Below, piece after piece: positions 18,329 to 27,240 of a DNA stretch of 64,000 nucleotides (position 1 is its first letter; each line of letters begins with the position of its first letter). The stretch lies in contig NZ_AP028461.1 of the NCBI RefSeq assembly GCF_033097365.1, positions 930,001 through 994,000 of the forward strand, read 5' to 3'. The notes under the pieces were generated by a model that ran no database searches, was not told where the DNA came from, and saw nothing but the letters and a program-made list of their open reading frames with translations. This DNA is from Actinoplanes sichuanensis. GTDB taxonomy: Bacteria > Actinomycetota > Actinomycetes > Mycobacteriales > Micromonosporaceae. The position numbers and the translations under genes were made by a program.

Positions 18329-20623
18329 TTAACGGTCCGCCGCGGCCAGGGCCGGCGGATGGTCGGCCATCAGGGCCTGGATGGCGTCGGCCGGCAGCGG
18401 GCGGGCGAAGTGGTAACCCTGCGCGTGCTGGTAGCCCAGTTCGGCCAGGCGGGCCGCCTGATCGCCGGTCTCGACGCCCTCGGCGACCAGGTCCAGGCCG
18501 ACCGCGTCGGCCAGGGCGATCACCGCGGCCGGCATGGTGTCGCGGCGGCTCGTGTCGGTGCCCTGCGTGAACGAGCGGTCCAGTTTCAGCTGGTCGACCG
18601 GCAGTTCGTGGAGCAGGGTCAGCGTCGACGCTCCGGTGCCGAAGTCGTCCAGCGCGATCCGGATGCCCATCCGTCGCAGGTCGTCCAGGCGGGTCACCGC
18701 CTCGCCCAGCGCCACCGCCGTGCTCTCGGTGATCTCCAAGGTCAGGCGGTGCGCGGGTACGCCCGTCTCGTTCAGGATCGCGGCGACCCGCTCCACGAAA
18801 CCCGCCTCGCGTAGCTGGCGGGCACTCACGTTGACGTTCAGCATCCGGGGCGCGCGGTCGCCGTGTTCCGAGCGCCACGCGGCCAGCTGCGCGCAGGCCT
18901 CCCGCAACACCCAGTCACCGAGCGGCACGATCAGGCCGGTACGTTCCGCGACCGGGATGAATTCGACCGGAGGCACGATGCCCCGCTCCGGGTGGGCCCA
19001 GCGGACCAGCGCCTCCACCCCGCGCAGTCGGCCGGTGTCGAGCGCGACGATCGGCTGATACTGCAGGAACAGCTGGCCGTCGCTGATCGCGTGACGCAAC
19101 CGGGCGCCCAGGGCCGCGGTGTCCGCGATCGACACGGCCATCACGTCGCTGTAGCAGCGCACGTTGCCACCACCGTCGTGCTTGGCCGCGTACATCGCGA
19201 TGTCGGCGCGCCGCAGCAGGTCCGCCGCGTCCTGTCCACTGTGCCCGTTGGACAGGCCGATGCTCGCCCGTACCAACAGCTCGTGACCCTCGGCGACCAC
19301 CGGCTCGGCCAGAGCCGCGATGATCCGGTGACCGGCCGCCTCGGCCGCGTCCTCGTCGATGTCCTCCAGCACCACCACGAACTCGTCACCGCCGAGCCGG
19401 GCCACCGTGTCACCGGCCCGGACCGCGCCGTTGAGACGGTCGGCCACCGCGACCAGCAGCGCGTCACCGACGCCGTGACCGAGCGTGTCGTTGACGGTCT
19501 TGAAGTCGTCCAGGTCGATCAGCGCGACACTCACCGGCGTGTCCCGATCGTCGGCGGCGAGCGCCGCGTCGAGGCGTTCGGTGAACAGCGCACGGTTCGG
19601 CAGGCCGGTCAGCGTGTCGTGGGTGGCGCCGTGGTCCAGGCGGGCGACCAGGCTCGCGTTCTCCCGGAACACGGTCTGCTGGCGGGCCACCACCAGACCG
19701 GTCAGCACGACCGCGACCGCACCGATCGGCAGGGCGTCGTCGTGTCCGATTGCGATCAGGGTGAGCAGCAGTGCGTCGACAGCCGCGATGGCCAGGTACG
19801 GCAGCCACGACGGCAACCGTCGACCGGCTCGTGCACGCCGGCGTCCGGCGGCCGCGCGGGCCTGGTTGCGGGCGGCCAGCACGGTGCACAGCATGACCAC
19901 CGGAATGGCCACCTGGGCCGAACTCAGCCCCGGCTCGTCGACGAACCGCTGACCGGCGGCGATCATCGTGCCGGCGATCAGCGCGAGTGTCAGCATCGGC
20001 AGCACGCCGGGTGCCAGATGACCGCGACCGGCCAGCGCCACCTTGCCCACCGCGAAGAGGCTGAGCAGGTTGAGGGACATGGTCAGGGAGGCGGCCAGCA
20101 CCGCGGTGGCGGCGAACCCGGCGCCGTCCATCACCGGCCGGGTCACGAAGTGCCAGGAGAACGCGCCGGCCGCCAGCAGCACGGTGAGCCCGTCGAGAGC
20201 GGCCCGCAGCACGTCGCCGCGACTGCTGAACCGCAGCGGCAACCGGCCCATCGCCCACAGGTTCATCACCACCGAACCGGTGTAGCCGAGCGCGGCGACG
20301 GCCGACAGGGTCATGGCCGGCAGGCCACGCAGTCCGTCGTAGGCGTGCGCCAGCGAACCGGCGACCACGAAACCGGTGCTGACGGTCAGGTGTCGCCAGA
20401 AGCGCCTGGTGGCCGGCGGCAGACCGGGGCCGCGGGCGACGCCGACCAGCGAGATCACCGCGACGATCGAGGCCAACGGCATGGACGACCAGAGCAACGG
20501 CAAGGGGGTACGCAAACCCGCCGCGTTCAGGGTGAACACCGTCACGGCGAATCCGGCCAGCACAGTGGAGACACCCACCAGGGCGCCGGCACCGACACGC
20601 CGTGTCGCAGCTTCGCCGCTCAT
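18329..20623 (-). CDS. Membrane-bound c-di-GMP enzyme, GGDEF-EAL
   Basis: 764-aa protein with about eight N-terminal membrane spans (1-320) and tandem GGDEF and EAL domains. The diguanylate cyclase signature GGDEF is intact at 411-415. The phosphodiesterase domain keeps EAL at 537-539 and the LEITEST and DDFGTG motifs, so both activities are possible. c-di-GMP controls sporulation and development in filamentous actinomycetes. ATG 20623 follows TGAGGAG at good spacing. Two earlier in-frame ATGs lack this. It is divergent from a GGDEF-EAL relative that has lost both signatures. Confidence 0.93.
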   Translation of the reverse strand: MSGEAATRRVGAGALVGVSTVLAGFAVTVFTLNAAGLRTPLPLLWSSMPLASIVAVISLVGVARGPGLPPATRRFWRHLTVSTGFVVAGSLAHAYDGLRGLPAMTLSAVAALGYTGSVVMNLWAMGRLPLRFSSRGDVLRAALDGLTVLLAAGAFSWHFVTRPVMDGAGFAATAVLAASLTMSLNLLSLFAVGKVALAGRGHLAPGVLPMLTLALIAGTMIAAGQRFVDEPGLSSAQVAIPVVMLCTVLAARNQARAAAGRRRARAGRRLPSWLPYLAIAAVDALLLTLIAIGHDDALPIGAVAVVLTGLVVARQQTVFRENASLVARLDHGATHDTLTGLPNRALFTERLDAALAADDRDTPVSVALIDLDDFKTVNDTLGHGVGDALLVAVADRLNGAVRAGDTVARLGGDEFVVVLEDIDEDAAEAAGHRIIAALAEPVVAEGHELLVRASIGLSNGHSGQDAADLLRRADIAMYAAKHDGGGNVRCYSDVMAVSIADTAALGARLRHAISDGQLFLQYQPIVALDTGRLRGVEALVRWAHPERGIVPPVEFIPVAERTGLIVPLGDWVLREACAQLAAWRSEHGDRAPRMLNVNVSARQLREAGFVERVAAILNETGVPAHRLTLEITESTAVALGEAVTRLDDLRRMGIRIALDDFGTGASTLTLLHELPVDQLKLDRSFTQGTDTSRRDTMPAAVIALADAVGLDLVAEGVETGDQAARLAELGYQHAQGYHFARPLPADAIQALMADHPPALAAADR

Positions 20624-20749
20624 CCGTCTCCTCATCGCGCAGAGCATGAGGCCCCACCATCGGCCGCCGGACCGGCCACTGAAGGATTACCTCGCCCGGA
20701 TCCAGTCATCGATCGCTCACGGCCTGTTAGTAGATCGAGTCGGGCTCCG

Positions 20750-20755
20750 TAGGAT
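20750..20755 (+). promoter_or_regulatory. -10 box implying a leaderless transcript
   Basis: TAGGAT ends 7 bases before ATG 20763, so transcription would begin at or next to the start codon. No ribosome site is present. This is a typical leaderless arrangement in actinobacteria. No good -35 was seen. Confidence 0.35.
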
Positions 20756-20762
20756 GTGCCGC

Positions 20763-23393
20763 ATGAATGCGCTGCGGTCGGTGCGTCCATCCACGTACGT
20801 CGTCGGTGGATCGGTCTGGGCTCTCACCGTCGTGCTGCTGCTCCCGCTGCCCGTCGCGGGCGGGCTGCTGACCGGGGGCGTCCTGATCCCGGCCGTGGCG
20901 ATGCTGTGGGCGGCCCACCACGGGACGGCCGCCGGGCCGCGGTTCCGCGCCCAGGTGCTCGGCGTCGGGCTGCTGCTCACCGGCGCCACCGGCGCGGCCT
21001 GCGCGGTCATCGGCCTGGTCGAGCCGGAGGCCACCGCCGACGGGGTCACCCTGTCCGCGCGGCTCTACCTGATCAGCCTGGTCGTGGTCGTGTTGGTGAT
21101 GATGCCCGGCCTGCTGCGCCCCCACCAGCACCGCGACCCGCTCGGCCGGCTGCGGGTGAGCCTCGACATCGTCGGCGTCTCGGCCTGTCTGATCCTGCCC
21201 ACCTGGGTGCTGATCTTCAGTGACGGCTACCTGCGCGGCCCGTCGGCGATCGCGGCCTTCCTCGGCGCCATCGCCACCGCCACCGCGGCGGTCGCCGGCG
21301 TGCACGCGACCCGGCACCGGGCGTCGCTGCGCTGGGCCGGACCGGGTGCCGCTCTCGCCCTGGTCTGCGGCACCGCGCAGGTGATCGCCGCCGACAACCC
21401 GGCCAACCCCAACTCGGCGCTCGCCGCGGTCGCGGCCGGTGCCGCCGTCAACGTCGCCGCCTGGGTGCTGTGGTGGGGTGGTGTCCGGGTCGACCCGGAG
21501 GCCGGGCCCCCGGTCCCCGCCGGTGGCGAACCGGCCGCCGGATTCCCGCTGTTCGCGCTGCCGGTGCTGGGATCGTCGGTGGCGGTGGTGGCCAAACTGC
21601 TGCACGGCGGCAGCCTCGACGCGACCTCGATCGCCCTCGCGGTGATCGCGCTGCTCGCGGTCGCGACCCGGGAGTTCGTCTCGGCGATCGCGCTGCGCCG
21701 CCACGCCGAGCTGCTCACCCACCACGGCAACCGGCTGCGTAGCCTGATGTTCGGCTCCTCCGACGTGGCCGTGGTGGTCGACACCGGTCTGGCCGTCTGC
21801 TGGCAGTCGCCGGCCGCGGCCCGCCTCTTCGGCCTGTCCGACCAGGACGTCCTCGGCCGGCCGATCACCGCGCACGTGCATCAGGAGCAGGCCGGTACGG
21901 TCGGCGCGTTCCTGGTCGAGTGCCTCAACTCCGACCGGTTCGACCTGGCCGACGCGCGTTCGGTCACGGCCCGGTTCCGGGACGGGTTCGGCCGATGGCG
22001 GGACACCGAATGGACGGTGGGCGGCGCCGACCCGGCGATGCCCGGCCGCAGCCTCGTCCTGCACATCCGCGACGTCACCGACCAGCGCGAACTCGAACAG
22101 GCCCTGCAGCAGGTGTCGCACCAGGATCCGCTGACCGGGCTCGCCAACACCCGCGGGCTGCGTCGTGCCGGCCCGGGGGCGGTCGACGGTGGCGCGCTGA
22201 TCCTGCTCGAACTCAGCGGTCTGACCGCGATCACCGACGTGCACGGGCCGGAGCGGTCGGAGACCGTCCTCGTCGAGGCGGCGCGTCGGGTCCGTACCCG
22301 TATCGGCGACACCGACGTCCCGGCCCGCGTCGGCGACGCCCGCCTCGCCGTGGTGACCCGCAACGGCGCGGTCCGCGCCCACCTGCTCGCCAACCAGCTG
22401 GTCACCGCGCTGACCGCGCCCTACGAACTGGACGGGGCCAGCGCGCACCTGCAGGTGTGGGCCGGGCTCAGCGACCTGTGCCCGGAAACCGACGTCGACG
22501 AGGTGCTGCGCCGCGCCGACCTCGGCCTGCGGGTGGCCCGGTCCCAGCCGCCGGGCGGTGTCGAGTGGTACGACGAGGTCATCGAGGAACGGCTGGTCCG
22601 CCGGTCCACGCTCGAACAGGACCTGCCGACCGCCATCGACCGCAACGAGGTGGAGCTGCTGTTCCAGCCGGTGTTCGAGCTCGCCGGTCGGCACCCGGTC
22701 GGTGTCGACGCGGTGCTCAGCTGGCGCCATCCGACGCTCGGGCGACTGCCCGCCGACGAGTTGCTGACCCTCGCCGAGGACCTCGGGGTGCTCGGCTACC
22801 TGCGGCGATGGGCGTTGCAACGGACGTGCCGGCAGGTCGCGGCCTGGCGACAGCGGTACCACCCGCTGTGGTTCTCGATCGGCGTCCGGCCCGGTGAGCT
22901 CGGCGACGAGGTGTTCCACGCGGGGCTCGACGAGGCGCTGTCGGCCTACCGGCTGCCACGGTCGGCGCTCGTCGTCGAGGTCGGCGAGGACGACCTGCAC
23001 CAGGGGCCGGAGTCCGGGGAGCGGCTCGCCGAACAGCTGCGGCGGCTGCGGATGAGCGACGTGCGTACGGCGGTGGGCCATTTCGGCGCCGGGCCGACCT
23101 CACTGAGCCGGCTGCGTGTCCTCCCGGTCGACGTGCTCAAAGTGGACCGCGCGGTGTTCAGCCGATCGGCCGGCTCCTCGTCCGAGGTCGGCGCGATCAT
23201 GGACGTCGCCGTGACCCTGGGCCGCCGCCTCGGCCTCGACGTCATCGCCGACGGCCTGACCACCGACGACGATCTGGAGACGGTGTACGCCACCGGGTGC
23301 CGACTCGGGCAGGGCGACCTGCTGGCCCGCCCGCTGCCCGCCGAACACGTGGAGGCCCTGATCGAACAGTCCCACGACACGTCACCCTCCTGA
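20763..23393 (+). CDS. Degenerate GGDEF-EAL membrane protein with PAS domain
   Basis: 876 aa: about eight membrane spans (1-300), a PAS sensor (about 325-440, LMFGSSDVAVVVDTGLAVCW), a GGDEF-like domain (about 450-590) and an EAL-like domain (about 610-870). The GGDEF signature is replaced by VGDARL near residue 523. EAL is replaced by DAV (VDAVLSWRHP, near 647). LEITES becomes VEVGED and DDFGTG becomes GHFGAG. It is therefore probably catalytically dead and acts as a c-di-GMP or protein-interaction receptor. It diverges from an intact GGDEF-EAL gene. An ATG at 20754 is an alternative start. Confidence 0.87.
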   Translation: MNALRSVRPSTYVVGGSVWALTVVLLLPLPVAGGLLTGGVLIPAVAMLWAAHHGTAAGPRFRAQVLGVGLLLTGATGAACAVIGLVEPEATADGVTLSARLYLISLVVVVLVMMPGLLRPHQHRDPLGRLRVSLDIVGVSACLILPTWVLIFSDGYLRGPSAIAAFLGAIATATAAVAGVHATRHRASLRWAGPGAALALVCGTAQVIAADNPANPNSALAAVAAGAAVNVAAWVLWWGGVRVDPEAGPPVPAGGEPAAGFPLFALPVLGSSVAVVAKLLHGGSLDATSIALAVIALLAVATREFVSAIALRRHAELLTHHGNRLRSLMFGSSDVAVVVDTGLAVCWQSPAAARLFGLSDQDVLGRPITAHVHQEQAGTVGAFLVECLNSDRFDLADARSVTARFRDGFGRWRDTEWTVGGADPAMPGRSLVLHIRDVTDQRELEQALQQVSHQDPLTGLANTRGLRRAGPGAVDGGALILLELSGLTAITDVHGPERSETVLVEAARRVRTRIGDTDVPARVGDARLAVVTRNGAVRAHLLANQLVTALTAPYELDGASAHLQVWAGLSDLCPETDVDEVLRRADLGLRVARSQPPGGVEWYDEVIEERLVRRSTLEQDLPTAIDRNEVELLFQPVFELAGRHPVGVDAVLSWRHPTLGRLPADELLTLAEDLGVLGYLRRWALQRTCRQVAAWRQRYHPLWFSIGVRPGELGDEVFHAGLDEALSAYRLPRSALVVEVGEDDLHQGPESGERLAEQLRRLRMSDVRTAVGHFGAGPTSLSRLRVLPVDVLKVDRAVFSRSAGSSSEVGAIMDVAVTLGRRLGLDVIADGLTTDDDLETVYATGCRLGQGDLLARPLPAEHVEALIEQSHDTSPS

Positions 23394-23419
23394 CCGCCGC
23401 GGCCCGATCGAAAAGCCGG

Positions 23420-24130
23420 CTAGCTCGGGACGCCCGCCGGGGGTGGAGATCCCACCAGTGCCGATAGTTCTGACATGTCGGTGAAGATGTGGGTAGCGCC
23501 GGCGGCCAGCAGGGTTCGTGGTGTGTTGTGGGACGGGCTGTTCGGCGGGCAGTAACCGAAGACCGTTGCACCTGCGGCGACTCCGGCCCGTACGCCGGTG
23601 GGGGTGTCCTCGATGACCGCCGTGCGGGTCGGGTCGACGCCGAGGGCGGTCGCGGCGGCCAGGTAGACGTCGGGGGCCGGCTTGCTGCGCGGGGTCTCCA
23701 TGCCGCTGAAGATCCGGTCGGCGAAGACCGTGTCCAGACCGACTTTGGTCAGCTGCAACTCGACCTTGTGCCGGTCGGCGCCACTGGCACAGGCCAACCG
23801 GCCCGCGTAGAGCCGGTCGATCTCGCGGGCGGCGGCGACCGCGCCCGGGATCGGCAGCAGATCCAGCGCTAGCGCCTCGTTGCGGCGTTTGCGGAATTCG
23901 CCGAGCCATTCGTCGGTGACCGGGAAGCCGGTGTGCGCCTCGATGACCGGCGCCTCGTCGCGCAGTGCCCGACCGACGAAGAGCCGGAAGCAGTCCTCCT
24001 CGGAGATCGGCCAGCCGAGTTCGTGCAGCATCGTCCGGAGGACGGCGTTGGTGATGGCTTCCGAGTCGACGAGCACCCCGTCGCAGTCGAAGAGCACGGC
24101 GTCGAACGGGAGGGCGGTGGAGTCCGGCAT
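23420..24130 (-). CDS. HAD-superfamily phosphatase, beta-phosphoglucomutase-like
   Basis: 236-aa cytoplasmic HAD hydrolase. Motif I is FDAVLFDCDGVLVDSE with both catalytic Asp residues. Motif II lies in LACASGADRHKVELQL, the Lys in PRSKPAPDVYLAAA, and motif IV in TAVIEDTPTGVRAGVAAG. The helical cap between motifs I and II marks subfamily I (GPH or beta-phosphoglucomutase type). It likely dephosphorylates a sugar phosphate. The exact substrate is unknown. ATG 24130 is chosen. A longer frame exists but lacks family similarity. Confidence 0.87.
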   Translation of the reverse strand: MPDSTALPFDAVLFDCDGVLVDSEAITNAVLRTMLHELGWPISEEDCFRLFVGRALRDEAPVIEAHTGFPVTDEWLGEFRKRRNEALALDLLPIPGAVAAAREIDRLYAGRLACASGADRHKVELQLTKVGLDTVFADRIFSGMETPRSKPAPDVYLAAATALGVDPTRTAVIEDTPTGVRAGVAAGATVFGYCPPNSPSHNTPRTLLAAGATHIFTDMSELSALVGSPPPAGVPS

Positions 24131-24283
24131 GCCCGTGACCCTAACCGCCGATGATCCCGCCCCCCGGCATCGGCCGGGCGGTGGCCGACTGTCGCGGAGG
24201 CCGGAAAAACCGGGCCGAGCCACGGTCGGCGGGAGGCTTTTGCAGGATCTGTCGAAAGTTCGTTATAGATCATGAAGAAGCTG

Positions 24284-24312
24284 TGGACAGTGAGAGCAAA
24301 GGCTTCTACTGT
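24284..24312 (+). promoter_or_regulatory. Predicted promoter of the second ROK regulator operon
   Basis: TGGACA (24284-24289), 17-base spacer, TACTGT (24307-24312). It sits in a locally AT-richer stretch between the HAD gene and the ROK gene. Confidence 0.45.
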
Positions 24313-24380
24313 GGCGCATGTAACACTCCGAAACCTGGATGTCACAGCCGACAGGCTCGGGCACGCCGCGGCGTGCGGAT

Positions 24381-25574
24381 ATGAGGTCAACCGTGCGTAT
24401 GACGATCGATCCCCCCTACCTGCAGCTGCTGCGGTTGCTGCGCAACGAGGGCGCCATCTCGCGTGCTGAGCTGGCCGATCGCCTGCAACTTCCCCGGCCC
24501 CGACTGCTCGCCGAGGTCGAGCGTCTGGTCGCTCAGGGCTACGTGGTCGAGGCCGGAATGGCCGCGTCGCGGGGCGGCCGCCGGTCCACTCTCGTCGAGT
24601 TGCACCCCCGGCTGCGGTTCGCCGCGGTCGACCTCGGAGCCAGCTCGATCGACGTCGAGGTCACCAACGGGCGGCTCGAACCGGTCGCCGCCTACACCGA
24701 GGAGGCCGACATCCGGTCCGGGCCGAAGGCCACCCTGCACCGGGTCAACGAGCTGCTCGCCAAGGCCCGGGTGGACGGCGCCTACGAGCGGCTCGACGCG
24801 ATCGGCATCGGCGTCCCGGGGCCGGTCAGCTTCCGGGACGGGGTGCCGGTGTCTCCGCCGATCATGCCGGGCTGGGACCGGTTCGGCGTCCGGGAACTGC
24901 TCACCCGCGAGCACGGATGCCCCGCGGTCGTCGACAACGACGTGAACATCATGGCCGTCGGTGAGCAACACGGCGGGGTCGCGCACAGCGTTCAGGACTT
25001 CCTGTTCGTCAAGGTCGGCACCGGCATCGGCTGCGGCATCTATCTCAACGACGAGGTCTATCGCGGTACGGACGGGTGCGCCGGCGACATCGGCCACATC
25101 CAGGTCGACCCGAACGGTCCGATGTGCTCCTGCGGCAACGTCGGATGTCTGGAGGCCCTGTTCAGCGGCACCGCGCTGGCTCGGGAGGCGCTGGTCGCGG
25201 CCCGCTCCGGGGCGTCCCAGGCGCTCGCCGACCGGCTCGCCGCCAGCGGCTCGCTCAGCGCTCGTGACGTCGCCGAGGGCGCCACCGAAGGCGACGTGGC
25301 CTGCATCAAGCTGATCCGCGAGGGCGGCCACCGGATCGGTTCGGTGCTGGCGTCGCTGGTCAGCTTCGTCAATCCGTCGATGATCGTGATCGGTGGCGGG
25401 CTGGCCCAGCTGGGCCACATCCTGCTCGCCGAGATCCGCAGTGCCGTCTACCGCCGGTCGCTGCCGCTGGCCACCGGCAATCTGCCGATCGTCCTGTCCG
25501 AGCTGGGATCCCGCGCCGGAGTGACCGGGGCCGCGGTGCTGGCCAGCGACGTGGCCTTCGAACAGGCGTCATGA
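24381..25574 (+). CDS. ROK-family transcriptional regulator
   Basis: 397-aa regulator: an N-terminal winged helix (LRLLRNEGAISRAELADRLQLPRPRLLAEVERL) and a ROK domain with VVDNDVN, KVGTGIGCGIYLN, DIGHIQVDP and an intact zinc motif CSCGNVGCLEA. The zinc motif and DIGH make it closer to functional ROK kinases than the csnR-type protein, though regulation is more likely given the HTH. ATG 24399 is an alternative start. It heads a CUT2 ABC operon whose ligand it presumably senses. Confidence 0.88.
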   Translation: MRSTVRMTIDPPYLQLLRLLRNEGAISRAELADRLQLPRPRLLAEVERLVAQGYVVEAGMAASRGGRRSTLVELHPRLRFAAVDLGASSIDVEVTNGRLEPVAAYTEEADIRSGPKATLHRVNELLAKARVDGAYERLDAIGIGVPGPVSFRDGVPVSPPIMPGWDRFGVRELLTREHGCPAVVDNDVNIMAVGEQHGGVAHSVQDFLFVKVGTGIGCGIYLNDEVYRGTDGCAGDIGHIQVDPNGPMCSCGNVGCLEALFSGTALAREALVAARSGASQALADRLAASGSLSARDVAEGATEGDVACIKLIREGGHRIGSVLASLVSFVNPSMIVIGGGLAQLGHILLAEIRSAVYRRSLPLATGNLPIVLSELGSRAGVTGAAVLASDVAFEQAS

Positions 25575-25707
25575 CCGCCGAGGGCCGAGGAAAACAAGTG
25601 ACCGCCGAGGGCCGAGGAAAGCAAGTGACCGCCGAGAGGCGAAGGAAGAAAGCGACCGCCGAAGGGCGAAGAGAGAAGTGACCGCCGAAGGGCAAGGGGG
25701 AGGCGAC
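25572..25707 (+). repeat. Five-copy 26-29 bp degenerate tandem repeat
   Basis: Units begin at 25572, 25599, 25626, 25653 and 25679, each with (T/C)GACCGCCGA followed by purine-rich GGCGAAGGAA-like sequence. The first unit contains the ROK stop codon. The last supplies the GGGGGAGG ribosome site of the ATPase. Four of the five units retain an ATG or GTG preceding ACCGCCGA, as if a ribosome site plus start had been multiplied. Confidence 0.85.
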
Positions 25708-27240
25708 ATGACCGACGACAATGCTCACGAGGTGGTTCTGCGGCTCACCGACCTGGTCAAGACGTTCCCGGGTGTGAAGGCGCTGGACGGCGTGCAACTC
25801 GAGGTCCGGGCCGGTGAGGTGCACTGCCTGCTCGGTCAGAACGGCGCCGGCAAGTCCACCCTGATCAAGGTGCTCTCCGGCGTGCACCGTCCGGACGCGG
25901 GCACCGTCGAATGGCTCGGTGAGCCGGTGACGTTCAGCAACCCGCAGGCTGCGATGAAGGCCGGCATCGCCACCATCTACCAGGAACTCGACCTGGTCGA
26001 CGACCTGTCGGTGGCGGAGAACGTGTTCCTCGGCCACGAGCCGCGCCGGCTGGGTTTCGTGCGCCGGGGCGCGATGGCCGACCGTACCCGCAAGATCCTC
26101 GGGTCGCTCGGTCATGAGGAGATCCCGGCTCGCCGAATGGTGCACGCCCTGCAGGCCGCCGGGAAGCAGGTGGTCAGCATGGCCCGGGCGCTGTCCCAGG
26201 AGGCCCGGCTGCTGATCATGGACGAGCCCAGCGCGGTGCTCGCCCACGACGAGGTGGAGAACCTGTTCCGGATCATCCGGCGGCTGACCGCTCAGGGCAT
26301 CGCCGTCATCTACATCTCGCACCGGCTGGAGGAGATCCGCGAGATCGGCGACCGGGTCACCGTCCTCAAGGACGGCCGCACCACGGCCGCGAACCTGTCG
26401 GCCGCCGAGACACCGACGAGCGAGCTGGTCAGCCGGATGACCGGACGGACCATCGAGTACGTCTTCCCGCCCCGCCCGGAGCCGGTCCGGCACGAGGAGC
26501 TGCTGACCGTACGGGATCTGAGCCGTGCCGGTGAGTTCCGGGACGTCTCGCTCAGCGTCGGCGCGGGGGAGATCGTCGGCATCGCCGGCCTGGTCGGCTC
26601 GGGTCGTTCCGAGTTGCTGGAGACCATCTACGGCGCCCGCCGTCCGGACACCGGAACCGTCGAGCTGTCCGGGAAGCCGCTGCGGGCCGGCAGTGTCGGC
26701 GCCGCGGTCCGGGCCGGGATGGGGATGGCCCCGGAGGAGCGCAAGAGCCAGGCGCTGCTGCTCGGTGAGCCGATCTACCGCAACATGACCCTGGCCACCT
26801 TCACCGGCCTGGCCCGGCTCGGTTTCACCAACGCCCGCCGGGAGCGTGCCGAGTCCGACCGGATCGCCGGTTCTCTGGATCTGCGCCCGCTCGACGTGCG
26901 TCGTCCGGTCGGCACCCTGTCCGGCGGTAACCAGCAGAAGGTGGTCGTCGGCCGTTGGCTGCTCGGCGACACCCGGCTGCTGCTGCTCGACGAGCCGACC
27001 CGCGGTGTCGACGTCGGCGCCCGGGCCGAGCTGTACCGGGTGATCCGCCGGCTGGCCGCGGAGGGTGTCGGTGTGCTGCTGGTCTCCAGTGAGGTGCCCG
27101 AGGTGCTCGGCCTGTCCGACCGGGTGCTGGTGATGCGCGAGGGCCGGGTCGTCCATCAGGCGCCGTCCACCGAAATCGACGAAGACACGGTCCTCGACCT
27201 CGTCATGGCGGGGTCGCTCATGGAAGGAGCGCCAGCGTGA
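25708..27240 (+). CDS. CUT2 sugar ABC transporter, double ATPase (RbsA/XylG type)
   Basis: 510-aa ATP-binding protein with two nucleotide-binding domains. Domain 1 has Walker A GQNGAGKST (about residue 45), a Walker B region LLIMDEPSAVL, and a degenerate signature region (ALQAAGKQVVSMARAL in place of LSGGQ). Domain 2 has a modified P-loop GLVGSGRSELL, the signature LSGGNQQKVVVGRWL and LLLLDEPTRGVDVG. This asymmetry is normal in monosaccharide transporters. ATG 25708 follows GGGGGAGG. It is the first transport gene of the operon and overlaps the permease start by 4 bp. Confidence 0.93.
   Translation: MTDDNAHEVVLRLTDLVKTFPGVKALDGVQLEVRAGEVHCLLGQNGAGKSTLIKVLSGVHRPDAGTVEWLGEPVTFSNPQAAMKAGIATIYQELDLVDDLSVAENVFLGHEPRRLGFVRRGAMADRTRKILGSLGHEEIPARRMVHALQAAGKQVVSMARALSQEARLLIMDEPSAVLAHDEVENLFRIIRRLTAQGIAVIYISHRLEEIREIGDRVTVLKDGRTTAANLSAAETPTSELVSRMTGRTIEYVFPPRPEPVRHEELLTVRDLSRAGEFRDVSLSVGAGEIVGIAGLVGSGRSELLETIYGARRPDTGTVELSGKPLRAGSVGAAVRAGMGMAPEERKSQALLLGEPIYRNMTLATFTGLARLGFTNARRERAESDRIAGSLDLRPLDVRRPVGTLSGGNQQKVVVGRWLLGDTRLLLLDEPTRGVDVGARAELYRVIRRLAAEGVGVLLVSSEVPEVLGLSDRVLVMREGRVVHQAPSTEIDEDTVLDLVMAGSLMEGAPA

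Noticed and set aside
17139..18878. Long in-frame N-terminal extension of the sugar-binding lipoprotein gene
   Set aside because: The extension overlaps the GGDEF-EAL gene in the same orientation and lacks a signal peptide. GTG 18233 with its ribosome site and lipobox explains the protein.
25572..25707. CRISPR array
   Set aside because: Units are contiguous degenerate repeats without spacers and there are no cas genes. The same applies to the arrays at 54.4 and 58.2 kb.
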